Source: Fermentibacter sp964564435
GTDB lineage: Bacteria; Fermentibacterota; Fermentibacteria; Fermentibacterales; Fermentibacteraceae
Assembly (NCBI GenBank): GCA_964564435.1
Contig: CAZMAT010000002.1
Coordinates: 186,001-250,000 of the forward strand
Reading direction: 5' to 3'
Length of the DNA stretch: 64,000 bases
Of this stretch, positions 45,001 through 54,100 are shown one piece after another; the stretch's first letter is position 1, and every line of letters begins with the position of its first letter. The notes below the pieces were generated by a model. That model was not told the DNA's origin and did not search any database. It worked only from the letters and a program-made list of their open reading frames with translations. Both the position numbers and the translations under genes were made by a program.

Positions 45001-45406
45001 AGGAATTCATGAAGCCCGTGGCGACCGTTCCCGCGGGAAGCCCGTCACGGCCCTCGAGCGCCCTGACGTGGAAGAACCTGCTCGATCCGTTCTCGATGAT
45101 GTTCTCGGATACGGGCCCGGAGGAGCCCCGGATGACCTCTTCCTCGATCTCGGCGAGACGCTGCCTCGTGGCGGTAAGGATCGGCGGGACCAGATCCGTG
45201 AACCGGCCGTTCTCCTCGGGTTCGGAACCGCGCATCCTCATCCTGACGGCGCAGTCGGACGCCTCGCCTGGAATGCCGGCGGCGCCGGGAGCTCCGTCGC
45301 TGCAGGCGCGAGGTTCCTCGTCGAGCTTCTCGCTTCCCGGGGAGCGGACCATGACGCTTACATTATGAGAAAAGCGCGGAGTGTCATCCCTCGGGCCTGG
45401 CTCCAC
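42074..45406 (-). CDS. Hybrid histidine kinase with GAF/PAS domains and receiver
   Basis: Up to 1110 residues, no transmembrane helix seen. Order: ~100 residues of unassigned N-terminus, a GAF domain (~140-305), a PAS (~330-420), a second GAF (~430-590, VVPADNYYISLYDPL), another PAS (~610-720), the H box GGIAHDFNNLLMGILGN, ATPase boxes (NLIMNAAEAIGER; DTGCGMDE; GRGLGLAAVLGIV), and a C-terminal receiver (VDDEETVRTVARLSL with LVLLDMTMP). A cytosolic multi-input sensor. An ATG at 45352 (MVRSPGSEKLDEE) is a possible alternative start. The gene follows the 90-codon ORF, which overlaps its 5' end. Confidence 0.9.
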   Translation of the reverse strand: MEPGPRDDTPRFSHNVSVMVRSPGSEKLDEEPRACSDGAPGAAGIPGEASDCAVRMRMRGSEPEENGRFTDLVPPILTATRQRLAEIEEEVIRGSSGPVSENIIENGSSRFFHVRALEGRDGLPAGTVATGFMNSSEDSGEIIQLLHRTLYMITTASPVSAGDVARALPFIAEAAMEASSVDRVSIWVLETDDSTPSLRCIALEDREGGATPADMPLLEAPSYVEMLSKERIIESADVASDPRFSEFMDGYFRPCGITSTLDAPIHMEGSVAGVICVERTKSGPRPWMLQDQVLAASLAEITSMTMETARQTEVSLALDRLQAEKAMLLDGVEDVVLHISPDLRILWGNRAAASAMCPGRNPALPPGLDELLQTRLPEGLREALAAAGSEFTRSEIEYPDSRFRFTSVSRLAGDEGYVLFAHDVTERRHSTRLQDATRRIIESGLTSMDSPTLYREIHSIISEVVPADNYYISLYDPLNDILSFPYYVDKYTTPPEPRKPGRGFTEMVLRGGKPLFLSESDIARYISDGQTELIGVLSNWWMGVPLTVGDRVFGVMTVQSYSGGSIDQKMKDALLTLAGAAALVIEKRKTEDSLKGSESRYRALAENAKDGIVLITDGRVVYVNDTLAAMLGYPVAAYINHDFSEFVAESEKARVVSRHFARIRGGQVPGIYETVLRKFDGTEIPVELNVSIISDQGKPGVLGIIRDISDRRRIEDEKRMLDRQIQHSQKLESLGVLAGGIAHDFNNLLMGILGNAGLALMELPPESPVRRTIERLETAALRAAELTNQLLAYSGRGKFMVEPVDMNRVIEEMVNLLQAAIPKNVVLRLDLAHELDMIEGDATQLRQIVMNLIMNAAEAIGERSGIITIATGMTYVDRPYLSGTYIDEDLPEGPYSFLEVSDTGCGMDEKIRAKIFDPFFTTKFTGRGLGLAAVLGIVRGHRGTLKVYSEPGRGSSFKILLPAIGGRAADPQQQTDQASIGRGTTVLVVDDEETVRTVARLSLEKCGFGVLTAVDGRECIEVFRENTGRIDLVLLDMTMPHLNGEEAFRELRRIRPDIRVILSSGYNEMDAAGRFSGKGLAGFIQKPYRPVDLIAKVRSVVAPDADRAGT

Positions 45407-45656
45407 CGCCTGCCAGGACGAGCACCTTCCCTCGGCAGTGCTTCACGGACAGCGTCTTGATCAGCATCGAACGCCGACCGTCCTCGAGTATCCACATCCT
45501 GCCGGGAGCCGACAGCGGCACCGCATCAGTACATTCGAACAACGCCGCGACGACGCCCCCGGGGCTGTCGAGCCTGACCCTTTCGGGCCTGGCGAGTATG
45601 GCGGCTTTTCCGGCGAGCCTCGCAGACCATGTTCCGCAGACTGTTCCCTCGGACAT
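45384..45656 (-). CDS. Small hypothetical protein
   Basis: 90 residues from the ATG at 45656 (GGGGG Shine-Dalgarno-like run just upstream). Alternating hydrophobic strands (KAAILARPERVRLDSPGGVVAALFEC; RMWILEDGRRSMLIKTLSV) suggest a small beta-rich domain, loosely PilZ-like, but no motif confirms this. It overlaps the predicted start of the hybrid kinase by 23 bases. Real gene likely; function unknown. Confidence 0.5.
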   Translation of the reverse strand: MSEGTVCGTWSARLAGKAAILARPERVRLDSPGGVVAALFECTDAVPLSAPGRMWILEDGRRSMLIKTLSVKHCRGKVLVLAGGGARPEG

Positions 45657-45673
45657 GCGCCCCCCTTTCGGGG

Positions 45674-45704
45674 GTAATATGGGGGGCGCGTCCGGCCATG
45701 TAAA
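45674..45704 (-). promoter_or_regulatory. Possible promoter and hairpin before the small ORF
   Basis: TTTACA (45704-45699) and TATTAC (45679-45674) on the minus strand could form a promoter, though the 19-base spacing is long. Immediately downstream a CCCCC-GAAA/TTTC-GGGGG hairpin covers the purine-rich ribosome site of the 90-codon ORF and might hold it closed. Confidence 0.3.
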
Positions 45705-45711
45705 CACCTGT

Positions 45712-48252
45712 TCACGGCCCGAGCATCTCCCTGATCTCGTAGAGAAGGTGCTGGGCCTCCCGTGGCGAGAGGGAATCCGGGGAGATGCCGCGAAGGATCT
45801 CCATCAGACCATCCGGAGGGGTGTCGAAATCCATCGCCATCTGGTCGTCGCGGGTCTCTCCCGGCACTCCGCCCTTCTCGAGGCGGGCGAGTATCCTGGC
45901 CGCCCTTGCCGAGACCTGCGGCGGCACACCCGCCATCGAGGCCACATGGATGCCGTAGGACCTGTCGGAAGGCCCTTCGACTGCCCTGTAGAGGAAGACG
46001 ATGCCCTGGCGCGTCTCGCGGACGGGGACGTTTATGTTGGCGCAATTCCTGAGATCGGATGGTAGCCTCGTCAGCTCGTGGTAGTGTGTCGCGAACACGA
46101 CCAGGGGACGGTGGACCGGACTGTCGTGCAGGCTCTCGATTATCGCCCACGCGAGGGCGAGGCCGTCGAACGTGCTCGTCCCCCTGCCTATCTCGTCCAT
46201 CACCGCGAAGCTCTCGGGGGTCGACTGGTTGAGCACTGCTGCTGCATCCGCCATCTCGAGCAGGAAGGTGGACTGCCCCCTGGCGATCCTGTCCGCTGAG
46301 CCGATGCGGGTGAAGAGCCTGTCCACCGGGGAGAAGACGAACGATGCAGCCGGGACGAACGATCCTGCCTGCGCCATCACCAGGGTCTGGGCGGCCTGCC
46401 GCAGCAGGGTCGACTTCCCCGCCATGTTGGGGCCGGTCACTATCAGTATCCTCCTGTCGGCGTCCATCCTGAGCGAGTTGGGCACGCAGTCGCCCGGTGG
46501 CAGGATGACGTCGAGCACGGGATGGCGCCCGTCCTCGAGTCGGAAGCACGGCGGATCGGCCAGTACGGGCCTGGTGTAGGACCTCTCCGCCGCCAGGGTT
46601 GCCATGCCGCAGAGCGCGTCCAGTCTCGACACGAGGGAGCCGGTGCGCCTTATCCGCGAGGCCCCGGCGGCCACCCTCGACCTGAGGCCTTCGAAGATCG
46701 TCCTCTCCAGCTCGGCAATGCCCTCCTCGGCCCGGAGCAGCTTCACCTCCATCTCGTGGAGACCGGGGGTCGTGTACCTCTCGCTGGTCGCCAGGGTCTG
46801 CCGCCTGGTGAACCGTTCCGGCACCTGGCCCGCCATGCTCCGCGGAACCTCGATGTAGTACCCGAACACGCGGTTGTACCCTATCGAAAGCCTCTGGATG
46901 CCGGTGGCCGCGCGCTCCGTCTCCTCCATGGCGGCCATCCAGCTCCTGCCGCCGTGCCGCGCCTCCCTCAGCTCGTCCAGCTCCCCGGACACGCCCTTCG
47001 CGATGGTGTCGCCGTCCCCCGGCCGGGCCGGAGGGTCGGGGGCGATCGTCGATCGGATCTCGTCGCCGATGTCGTCCAGCGTGTCCATCGCCGATGTTTC
47101 GCAAAGGAGCTCCGAGGAGAACGACGACAGCTCCCGTGCGAGCGAGGGCAGCAGCGAGGCGGTCACGCCGATGGCATGCAGGTCGCGCGGTCCGCTCTTC
47201 AGCGTGAGAAGGCGCCCGGCCTGCCTCTCCAGGTCGCAGACGGAGGAGAGCATGCCCGAGAGCATCCCGCACCGGCCCGAAAGCAGAAGCTCCTCTACTG
47301 CATCATGCCTTGCCCTTATCTCCCGGGCCTCCCTGGGAGGGGACAGCAGCCAGTTCCTGTAGGTCCTTCCGCCGCCTGGCGTCGCTGTCCTGTCGGTGGC
47401 GTCGGCGAGCACCGCCTGGCGGTCGGGGCCCGCGGTGTCGACGAGATCGAGCGCCATGGCGCTCCTCGCGTCGATCACCATGATGTCGCCGGCGCTGTAG
47501 AGCCCTGTGAACTCCACCTTCGAGGCGATGTTCCTCTTCACGTCCTCGACGTAAGAGAGAAGGGCGCCCACGGCGCCGAGAGGCGCCGGGGACTCCTCCA
47601 GCCCCAGGCCCCCCAGGGCCGTCACTCCCAGCCTTCTCTTCACGGCCTCCGCTGCCGCCGCCTGCCCGAACCGCCAGTCCTCGAGCCTCGTGGTCGAGAC
47701 GGATCCGGGCGGCTCGACCGTGGAATCCTCGGCCAGGAGCAGTTCTCTCGGGGCCCTGCGCGACACCTCCTCGAGGACCGCCTCCATGGATCCGGCGAAA
47801 GCCCCGGCCGATCCCGTCGAAAGGTCGCAGAATGCCGCAGCCCATTCGGACCCGGCCGAGTGGATGGAGCAGAGCAGGGCCGTCTCCCTCTCCCCCAGGG
47901 CCTGCCCGGCCACCAGGGTCCCGGGGGTGACTATCTCTGTCACCTCGCGCCGCACCAGCTTCTTCGCCTTGGCGGGGTCCTCGGTCTGTTCGCAGATCGC
48001 CACCTTCAGGCCGGCCCGGATCAGCCTGGGCAGGTAGCTGTCGAGGGCGTGGACCGGGAAGCCGGCGAGAGGGACCCTCTCCCCCGTCTCCCTGTCCAGG
48101 TCCCGGGAGGTGAGCGTGATCCCGAGGGTCTTCGAGAGGATCGCGGCATCCTCGAAGAAGGTCTCGAAGAAGTCGCCCATCTGGAAGAGGAGGAGCTTGC
48201 CGGGGTGCCTCTCCCGCTCGCTCCGGTACTGCTGCATCAGAGGGGTGTTCAC
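45712..48252 (-). CDS. mutS: DNA mismatch repair protein MutS
   Basis: 846 residues, normal MutS1 length. The mismatch-reading Phe-x-Glu is F28-F-E30 in MGDFFETFF. The Walker A VTGPNMAGKST starts at about residue 605; Walker B/signature is MDEIGRGTSTFDGLALAW, then ATHYHELTRL. The GTG start at 48252 gives the canonical NTPLMQQYRSERERHPGKLLLF and overlaps the upstream GT9 stop as GTGA. No mutL is in the window. Binds mispairs as a dimer and recruits MutL. Confidence 0.97.
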   Translation of the reverse strand: MNTPLMQQYRSERERHPGKLLLFQMGDFFETFFEDAAILSKTLGITLTSRDLDRETGERVPLAGFPVHALDSYLPRLIRAGLKVAICEQTEDPAKAKKLVRREVTEIVTPGTLVAGQALGERETALLCSIHSAGSEWAAAFCDLSTGSAGAFAGSMEAVLEEVSRRAPRELLLAEDSTVEPPGSVSTTRLEDWRFGQAAAAEAVKRRLGVTALGGLGLEESPAPLGAVGALLSYVEDVKRNIASKVEFTGLYSAGDIMVIDARSAMALDLVDTAGPDRQAVLADATDRTATPGGGRTYRNWLLSPPREAREIRARHDAVEELLLSGRCGMLSGMLSSVCDLERQAGRLLTLKSGPRDLHAIGVTASLLPSLARELSSFSSELLCETSAMDTLDDIGDEIRSTIAPDPPARPGDGDTIAKGVSGELDELREARHGGRSWMAAMEETERAATGIQRLSIGYNRVFGYYIEVPRSMAGQVPERFTRRQTLATSERYTTPGLHEMEVKLLRAEEGIAELERTIFEGLRSRVAAGASRIRRTGSLVSRLDALCGMATLAAERSYTRPVLADPPCFRLEDGRHPVLDVILPPGDCVPNSLRMDADRRILIVTGPNMAGKSTLLRQAAQTLVMAQAGSFVPAASFVFSPVDRLFTRIGSADRIARGQSTFLLEMADAAAVLNQSTPESFAVMDEIGRGTSTFDGLALAWAIIESLHDSPVHRPLVVFATHYHELTRLPSDLRNCANINVPVRETRQGIVFLYRAVEGPSDRSYGIHVASMAGVPPQVSARAARILARLEKGGVPGETRDDQMAMDFDTPPDGLMEILRGISPDSLSPREAQHLLYEIREMLGP

Positions 48253-49199
48253 CGTCTCCCGGCCTCCTCCATGGCCCTGTCGTAGACATCCCTGGGGAGG
48301 ATCGAGGACCTGCACTCCATAGTGCCCGTCCTGCAGCGGAGCCCGCCGTGCCTGTGGCACGGGCTGCACGGTGCGGATGGGCCGAACGAGCCCTCGGCCG
48401 GCCAGAATCCGAGCACGGGGGAGGTGGAGGTGAACACCACGAGCGTGGGCACGCCCAGAGCCCGGGAGACGTGCGCCGGGCCCGAATCGGGGGAGATCAC
48501 GAGGTGCTGCCTCTCGAGCACGCCCAGAAGTCCGGCGATGCCGCCTCCGCCGGCGTATGCCGACACCCCGGGCCTCCGCACGGAGGATGCGGTCGCTGCT
48601 ATCTCGGATGCGTCCTCCGGACCTCCCGCGAGCGTCACGCGGGCGCCCTCCAGGTCGATGAAGAGCCTGGCCAGCTCGGCGACGGCTCCTCGGGGCAGGC
48701 TCTTCATGGGCCAGCGCCCGCCGCAGACCAGCGCCACGTGGAATCCGTCGCCGGGCACGGCCGCTCTCGTCAGAGCAGGCTGGGGAGCCGACTCGAATCC
48801 CGCCACCCGGGCGAAGTCGAGAGATCTCGGGGGCATCGTCGCGGCGCCCGCCAGGGCTTCCCGCCTGAGCCGCCTGTCGGTGGCGAAGCGCGGCACCTCG
48901 CGGGGCCAGGTGCCGAGCCGTGTCGTGAGGTTCCCCTGGAGGTCCACCACCCTGTCCGGCCGGAATGCCGCGATCTCCCGGCGGATGGCCTTCCAGGAGT
49001 TGTTCCGGGGCACACCGGCGCACGCGATCCCGGCCCCGAAGCGCTCCGCGACGGGCAGGTACTCCTCCGCGGTGATGAAGAGCGTGGAGTTGTAGCGGGC
49101 GCAGAGCGATGCCACCGGCTGGCAGAGCACCACGTCCCCGAGGGAGTGGAGCCTCAGGATGGCCGCCCTCTCAGACGGTGTCCGAGAACTGGAGGTCAT
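48249..49199 (-). CDS. GT9 heptosyltransferase-like protein
   Basis: 316 residues. AILRLHSLGDVVLCQPV is the GT9 N-terminal signature. The second domain has VALVCGGRWPMKSLPRGAVAEL and the sugar-nucleotide motif ISPDSGPAHVSRALGVPTLVVFTSTSP, then a CSPC cluster. It probably adds heptose or a related sugar to the LPS core. It overlaps the ABC exporter gene by 29 bases, a sensible LPS-assembly pairing, and mutS by 4. Confidence 0.88.
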   Translation of the reverse strand: MTSSSRTPSERAAILRLHSLGDVVLCQPVASLCARYNSTLFITAEEYLPVAERFGAGIACAGVPRNNSWKAIRREIAAFRPDRVVDLQGNLTTRLGTWPREVPRFATDRRLRREALAGAATMPPRSLDFARVAGFESAPQPALTRAAVPGDGFHVALVCGGRWPMKSLPRGAVAELARLFIDLEGARVTLAGGPEDASEIAATASSVRRPGVSAYAGGGGIAGLLGVLERQHLVISPDSGPAHVSRALGVPTLVVFTSTSPVLGFWPAEGSFGPSAPCSPCHRHGGLRCRTGTMECRSSILPRDVYDRAMEEAGRR

Positions 49200-51078
49200 A
49201 CAGCCTTCTGTACCTGCCGTCGGCCTTCATGAGGGCGTCGTGCGTACCGCTCTCGACTATGCGGCCGGCCTCGAGGAAGAGGATCCTGTCGGCGCGGCGT
49301 ATCGTGCTCAGCCTGTGGGCGATTATCAGGGCGGTCCTGCCGGAGACGAGGCTCTCTATGGCCCTCTGCACCAGCCTCTCGGATTCGGTGTCGAGGGAGG
49401 ATGTGGCCTCGTCGAGGACCAGGATGGCCGGGTCCTTCAGGATGGCGCGCGCGATCGCGAGCCTCTGGCGCTGGCCGCCCGAGAGGGTCACGCCCCGCTC
49501 CCCTATGTCGGTGTCGAATCCCTCTGGCATCTCCTCAACGAAGTCGAGGATGTTCGCGGCGGCGGCCGCCTCCCTGACCCTCTCGAGGGGGATGTCCGCC
49601 CTTCCGTATGCGATGTTGTTCCTGACCGTGTCGTTGAAGAGCACGGTCTCCTGCGTCACCACGCCGACGAGGGCCCTCAGCGAGGAGAGGGAGATGTCCC
49701 TGAGGTCGGTGCCGTCGAGGAGCACCCTTCCCTCCGATGGATCCATGAACCTCGGGAGCAGGTCGGCGAGGGTGCTCTTCCCGGCGCCGCTCGGCCCTAC
49801 GAGCGCCACCACCTCCCCCGCGCGCAGCGTGAGGTCGATCCCGTGCAGGACCTCCTCCCTGTCGTAGGCGAAGCTCACGTTCTCGAACACCACCGACTCG
49901 CGGAAGCCTCGCGCCTCGACCGGATCCGGGGACTGCACCACGGAAGGCCTCTCGTCGAGTATCGCGAACACCCTGTCGCTCGAGGCGAGGCCTGCCTGGA
50001 TCCTGGTGATCGACTTGCTCAGGTCCTTCACCGGGTCCATCATCGAGAGGGCCGCGCCCAGGAACACGAAGAACTGGCCCTGGGTCATGCCGCCGCCGCC
50101 CAGGACCTCGTTCCCGCCGTACCAGAAGATCAGCGCGCTGGCTCCCACCCCTATGATCTCCGTGAGGGGGCCGGCGAGGGACTTGAGCCTCTGGAGCGAT
50201 GTCTCGAACCTGGCGTGCGACCTGAGTATCCTGTCGAACCTGCCCTGCTCGAATCCCTCCATCGAGAAGGCCTTCACCACCCGTATGCCAAGAGACGATT
50301 CCTGGAGGACCGACGCGAAGTCGGCCATCTTCTCCTGGGCCTTGTGGCTCTTCCTCCTCAGCCTCTTCCCGAGGGCGCCGATCGCGATGGCGCTCGGAGG
50401 CAGGACGGCGAGGGTCACGAGCGTCAGCTTCCAGGAGGCCATGAGGGCTATCGCCAGGAAGACGCCGAGCAGGACGGCCTGCTTCGCCACGTTGACCATG
50501 GCCTCGGATATCGCGCCCTTCAACCTGTCCACGTCGGCCGTCATCCTGCTCAGGAGTTCGCCGATCCGGCTCCTCGCGAAGTATTCGAGATCGAGCCCGA
50601 GGATGTGGCCGAACAGGGCCCTCCGGAGATCGAAGAGCACGCCCTGCTCCACCCTGGCCAGGAAGAAGGTCTGGAGGACCGCAGCTATGTTCTTGAAAAC
50701 TATCAGGATGACGATGAAGGCTATGACCAGAGCCAGGGACTCCTGCGACGGGGCCTCGCGGAGCGCGGCCCGGGCTGCCTCGCCTGCTTCTGAGAATCCC
50801 TCGGCCGCCCCGGACACGTCCAGGGAGCCGAGTCTCGAGAAAGCGGCTCCCGCCGGCGGGAGGACCTCGGTCCGTACGATCTCCTCCAGCGTCCTTCCCG
50901 ACGACCCTCCCGTCTCGCTGCCCAGGACGTCGTCGAAGACGGGGAGGATCATGCCGATGGATGCGCCGCTGGACAGGGCATAGACCACGGCGCAGACCAT
51001 CGCCACGGCCACTGTGCCCGAATAGGGCTTCACGAAGCCCAGAAGCCTCCTGGCGTTCCCCCTGCGTCCGTCGGCCAA
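49171..51078 (-). CDS. ABC exporter, MsbA/LptA-flippase type
   Basis: 635 residues as a fused half-transporter. The TM domain shows LDLEYFARSRIGELLSRMTADVDRLK and WKLTLVTLAVLP; the ATPase has LVGPSGAGKST (Walker A), VTQETVLFNDTVRNNI (Q loop), TLSGGQRQRLAIARAIL (signature) and ILVLDEATSSLD. It has an ~80-residue insert in the first periplasmic loop, larger than E. coli MsbA. A TTG at 51078 preceded by AGGAAGGAAAG fits best as start; an ATG at 51138 is possible. Likely flips lipid A-core or another glycolipid. Confidence 0.9.
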   Translation of the reverse strand: MADGRRGNARRLLGFVKPYSGTVAVAMVCAVVYALSSGASIGMILPVFDDVLGSETGGSSGRTLEEIVRTEVLPPAGAAFSRLGSLDVSGAAEGFSEAGEAARAALREAPSQESLALVIAFIVILIVFKNIAAVLQTFFLARVEQGVLFDLRRALFGHILGLDLEYFARSRIGELLSRMTADVDRLKGAISEAMVNVAKQAVLLGVFLAIALMASWKLTLVTLAVLPPSAIAIGALGKRLRRKSHKAQEKMADFASVLQESSLGIRVVKAFSMEGFEQGRFDRILRSHARFETSLQRLKSLAGPLTEIIGVGASALIFWYGGNEVLGGGGMTQGQFFVFLGAALSMMDPVKDLSKSITRIQAGLASSDRVFAILDERPSVVQSPDPVEARGFRESVVFENVSFAYDREEVLHGIDLTLRAGEVVALVGPSGAGKSTLADLLPRFMDPSEGRVLLDGTDLRDISLSSLRALVGVVTQETVLFNDTVRNNIAYGRADIPLERVREAAAAANILDFVEEMPEGFDTDIGERGVTLSGGQRQRLAIARAILKDPAILVLDEATSSLDTESERLVQRAIESLVSGRTALIIAHRLSTIRRADRILFLEAGRIVESGTHDALMKADGRYRRLYDLQFSDTV

Positions 51079-51154
51079 CGCTTTCCTTCCTGCGAACGGG
51101 ATGTGCTCGATGCAGCCCCGAACATAAGGACTGGGCATCCCCCGGGCATGCCTC

Positions 51155-51183
51155 TTGACGCCGGGCCTCCTGCCGGATACGCT
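51155..51183 (+). promoter_or_regulatory. Promoter for the lamin-tail repeat protein
   Basis: TTGACG (51155-51160), 17-base spacer, TACGCT (51178-51183). Transcription would start about 51190, exactly at the predicted ATG, and no Shine-Dalgarno is seen, so the mRNA may be leaderless. The gap (51079-51189) is divergent with the ABC exporter. Confidence 0.5.
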
Positions 51184-51189
51184 CTTTAC

Positions 51190-54100
51190 ATGATCATGCA
51201 GTTGCTCTTCCTCGCCCTGCCCGCCCAGCCCCCGGCGATCACCGAGGTCATGGCGAATCCGCTCGACGAGGACAATGCCGAGTTCGTCGAGATCTGCAAC
51301 CCATCCCCCCTCCCGGTCGACCTCCTTGGGTACTCGATCACCGACGGCGACGCCATGGATGTCATCGAACCGTGGGACGAAGCAGCCTACGGAGTCTTCC
51401 CCGACTCCGACGCCGTCACCGGCTCACCGATAGTCCCCGCCGGGGGATACGCCGTGCTGCTCGAAACGGGCTACGTCCTCGCGCCTGCATACGACTTCCC
51501 GCCGGGCACAGTCATCCTGACCACTGGCGATGCCGCCCTGTGCAACGGCCTGGCCGCCCCCTCGGATCCTCTGACCCTCTTCGATCCGGGAGGCACCGCC
51601 GACAGCAACTCGGTATCGACCTACGGCACGCCGGTTCCATCCGACATCTGGTCTGAACGCGACGACGACGGCCTCGATGGCATACCGTCCGATCCCGGCG
51701 ACGGCATGAGCGTCGAGAGGTCATCCGCCTCCCTGCCCGACGACGAGGCGAGCTGGGTCGAGGGCCCGCCGGGGGGCACGCCGGGGGCCGGGTGCGGCTC
51801 TCAGGGCGGGCCCGACCTCTCCTGCACCGGCGTGTCGGCCTCCGACCAGCAGCCCGGCCCGGGAGCCCCCTTCACGGCTTCCGCGGTCTTCCTATATGCC
51901 GGGCCGTCCCCGTGTCCCGCCGGCACTCTTACGCTCTTCGTCGACCTCGACGCCGACTCCCTCCCGGGGTCCGCCGACATCATCCTCGCGACCGCCGACG
52001 CCACCGGCATGCTCCCGGGAAGCCGCGACACGCTCTCATCCGCTCTGTCGCTCGAAACCGGGTGGTTCTGCATCTCGGGCCACTCGGAGTGCGAAGGCGA
52101 CACGCTCGAAGCGAATGATGCGTCTTCGGCATGCGTCTCGCCGGGCGGAGGCGTGGCTCCGGTGATCACGGAGGTCATGGCCGACCCCTACGACGAAGAC
52201 TTCGACGAATTCATCGAGATCCTCTACACCGGGCCCGGCGCGTACCCCCTCTCGGGCTCCTCGATAACCGACGGCGATGCGATCGACACGGTTGTGCCCT
52301 GGCAGGGAGGACCTCCACCCGGGATGAGGGTCTCGCAGTGGCTCCCCTCAGGGAGCATCGCCCTGGTCATCGACCCCGAGTACGTGCTGGGGTCGATGCC
52401 GTACGACCCTCCGGAGTCCACCGTTGTCGCCACGGTGGCGAACACGACGATCGGCAGCGGCCTGACGGCCGACGACCCCGTCACCCTGTACGGCCCCTGG
52501 GGCACCGGCCTCGACGACGTGCAGTCGACATACGGCACGCCCGTCCCGTCGGAGGATCCGCTCCAGCGCGACGATGACGGGCTCGACGGCATCCCGCTCG
52601 ACCCTGGCGACGGCTTCTCGGTCGAGCGCATCCATCCCGCCGGGCCCGACGCCGAGTTCAACTGGCAGGCCTCTGCCGCCGGCGGCTCGCCCGGCGTGGC
52701 GCCCGAGTCACCCGACACCCTCGACCTATGCGTGGCAGGAATCGACATCGCTCCCGTGGCGAACCTCTCCCGGGCAGAAACCGTCACAGTGGAGGCCTTC
52801 GTGTACAACTGCGGCTCCCTGCCGGCCGCTGGCGCCGTGCTCGAGTTCTTCGTCGACCTCGACGCCGACTCCTCGTCATCGTCCGGGGAGGTGCAGGCGG
52901 TGCTCTCCGTGCCCTATTCCATCCCGGGGCAGACCGACACTCTCTCGACGGTGATCGACCTTGCCGACGGCTGCTGGCTGCTGGGCGCGACTTCCCTGCT
53001 GTCCGGGGATGCCGATCCGTCCAACGACACGGCCCTGGAGGCCTTCTCGTCCGGCGAGTGCCCTTCGCCGGCCGTCTCCGAAGTCGTGTGCAACCCCGTC
53101 GACGAGGATACCGACGAATACGTCGAACTCTGGTTCCCGGGCCCCGGCGTCTTCGATCTCGAGGGGTGCCGCATCTGTGACGGCGACGCGCTGGACGTTG
53201 TCACGCAATGGGGCGTGGGGGATCTGGCCGACCCGGATGCCTCCACGGGGCGGTTCATGCCCCCGGGTTCCCATGCCGTCATCCTCGATCCCGAGTACGC
53301 ACAGGGGGCGCAGCCCTGGAACTTCGCCCCGGGCACCCTGGTCGCCACGGTCTCGAACACCACTCTCGGCGACGGCCTGGCGGGTACCGATCCGGTGCTC
53401 CTCTACTCGGCAGCCGGCACGGACACGTCCTGCGTCCTCAGCACCTATGGCACTCCTCTGCTCTCCGACGACCCGCTCTCCTGCGACGACGACGGCCTCG
53501 ACTCGATCCCGTTCAACCCCGGCGAAGGACTGGCCGTACATCGCATCGTGCCTTCGGGGCCAGACTACGAGAGCAACTGGGTCGCATCCGACCCCACCCC
53601 CGGTGGCGCCCCCCCGGGAGTCGAGACGGGGCTGGACTTCTCGCCCGTCGCCCTCGACCTCGAGCCTCCCTTCGGCGAGGACGGCACGATGGTCTCGCTC
53701 TCGGCATGGGTCGCCAACCTGGGCGCCGAACAGGCCACCCAGGGCGAGCTCGAGGCGTGGCTCTACGAAGACCTCGATTTCTCGGGCTCACCGTCGCCAT
53801 CCGAGATCATCCTCTCCCTGCTGCCGGATCCTCCCGCCCCCGGCGACTCGGTGGAGATCGCCACCTCGTGGCCGGCTCCGGGCACGGCCATGACCGTGGG
53901 CATCTACACTGTCTGCGCCGGTGACACCACGGTCTCGGACGACTCCCTGTCGATGGTCTGGGACAGGCCGTACGACCTCGTCATCAACGAGATCATGTAC
54001 CATCCCGCCCCCGGCGATCCCGAATGGATCGAGCTCTCCAACAGTTCGGCCGACAGCCTCGACATCTCCGGTCTGATGCTCTCCGACTCGCACGAGGAGG

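Noticed and set aside
48253..49023. N-terminal extension of MutS
   Set aside because: It reads the GT9 gene out of frame; MutS homology begins at the GTG at 48252.
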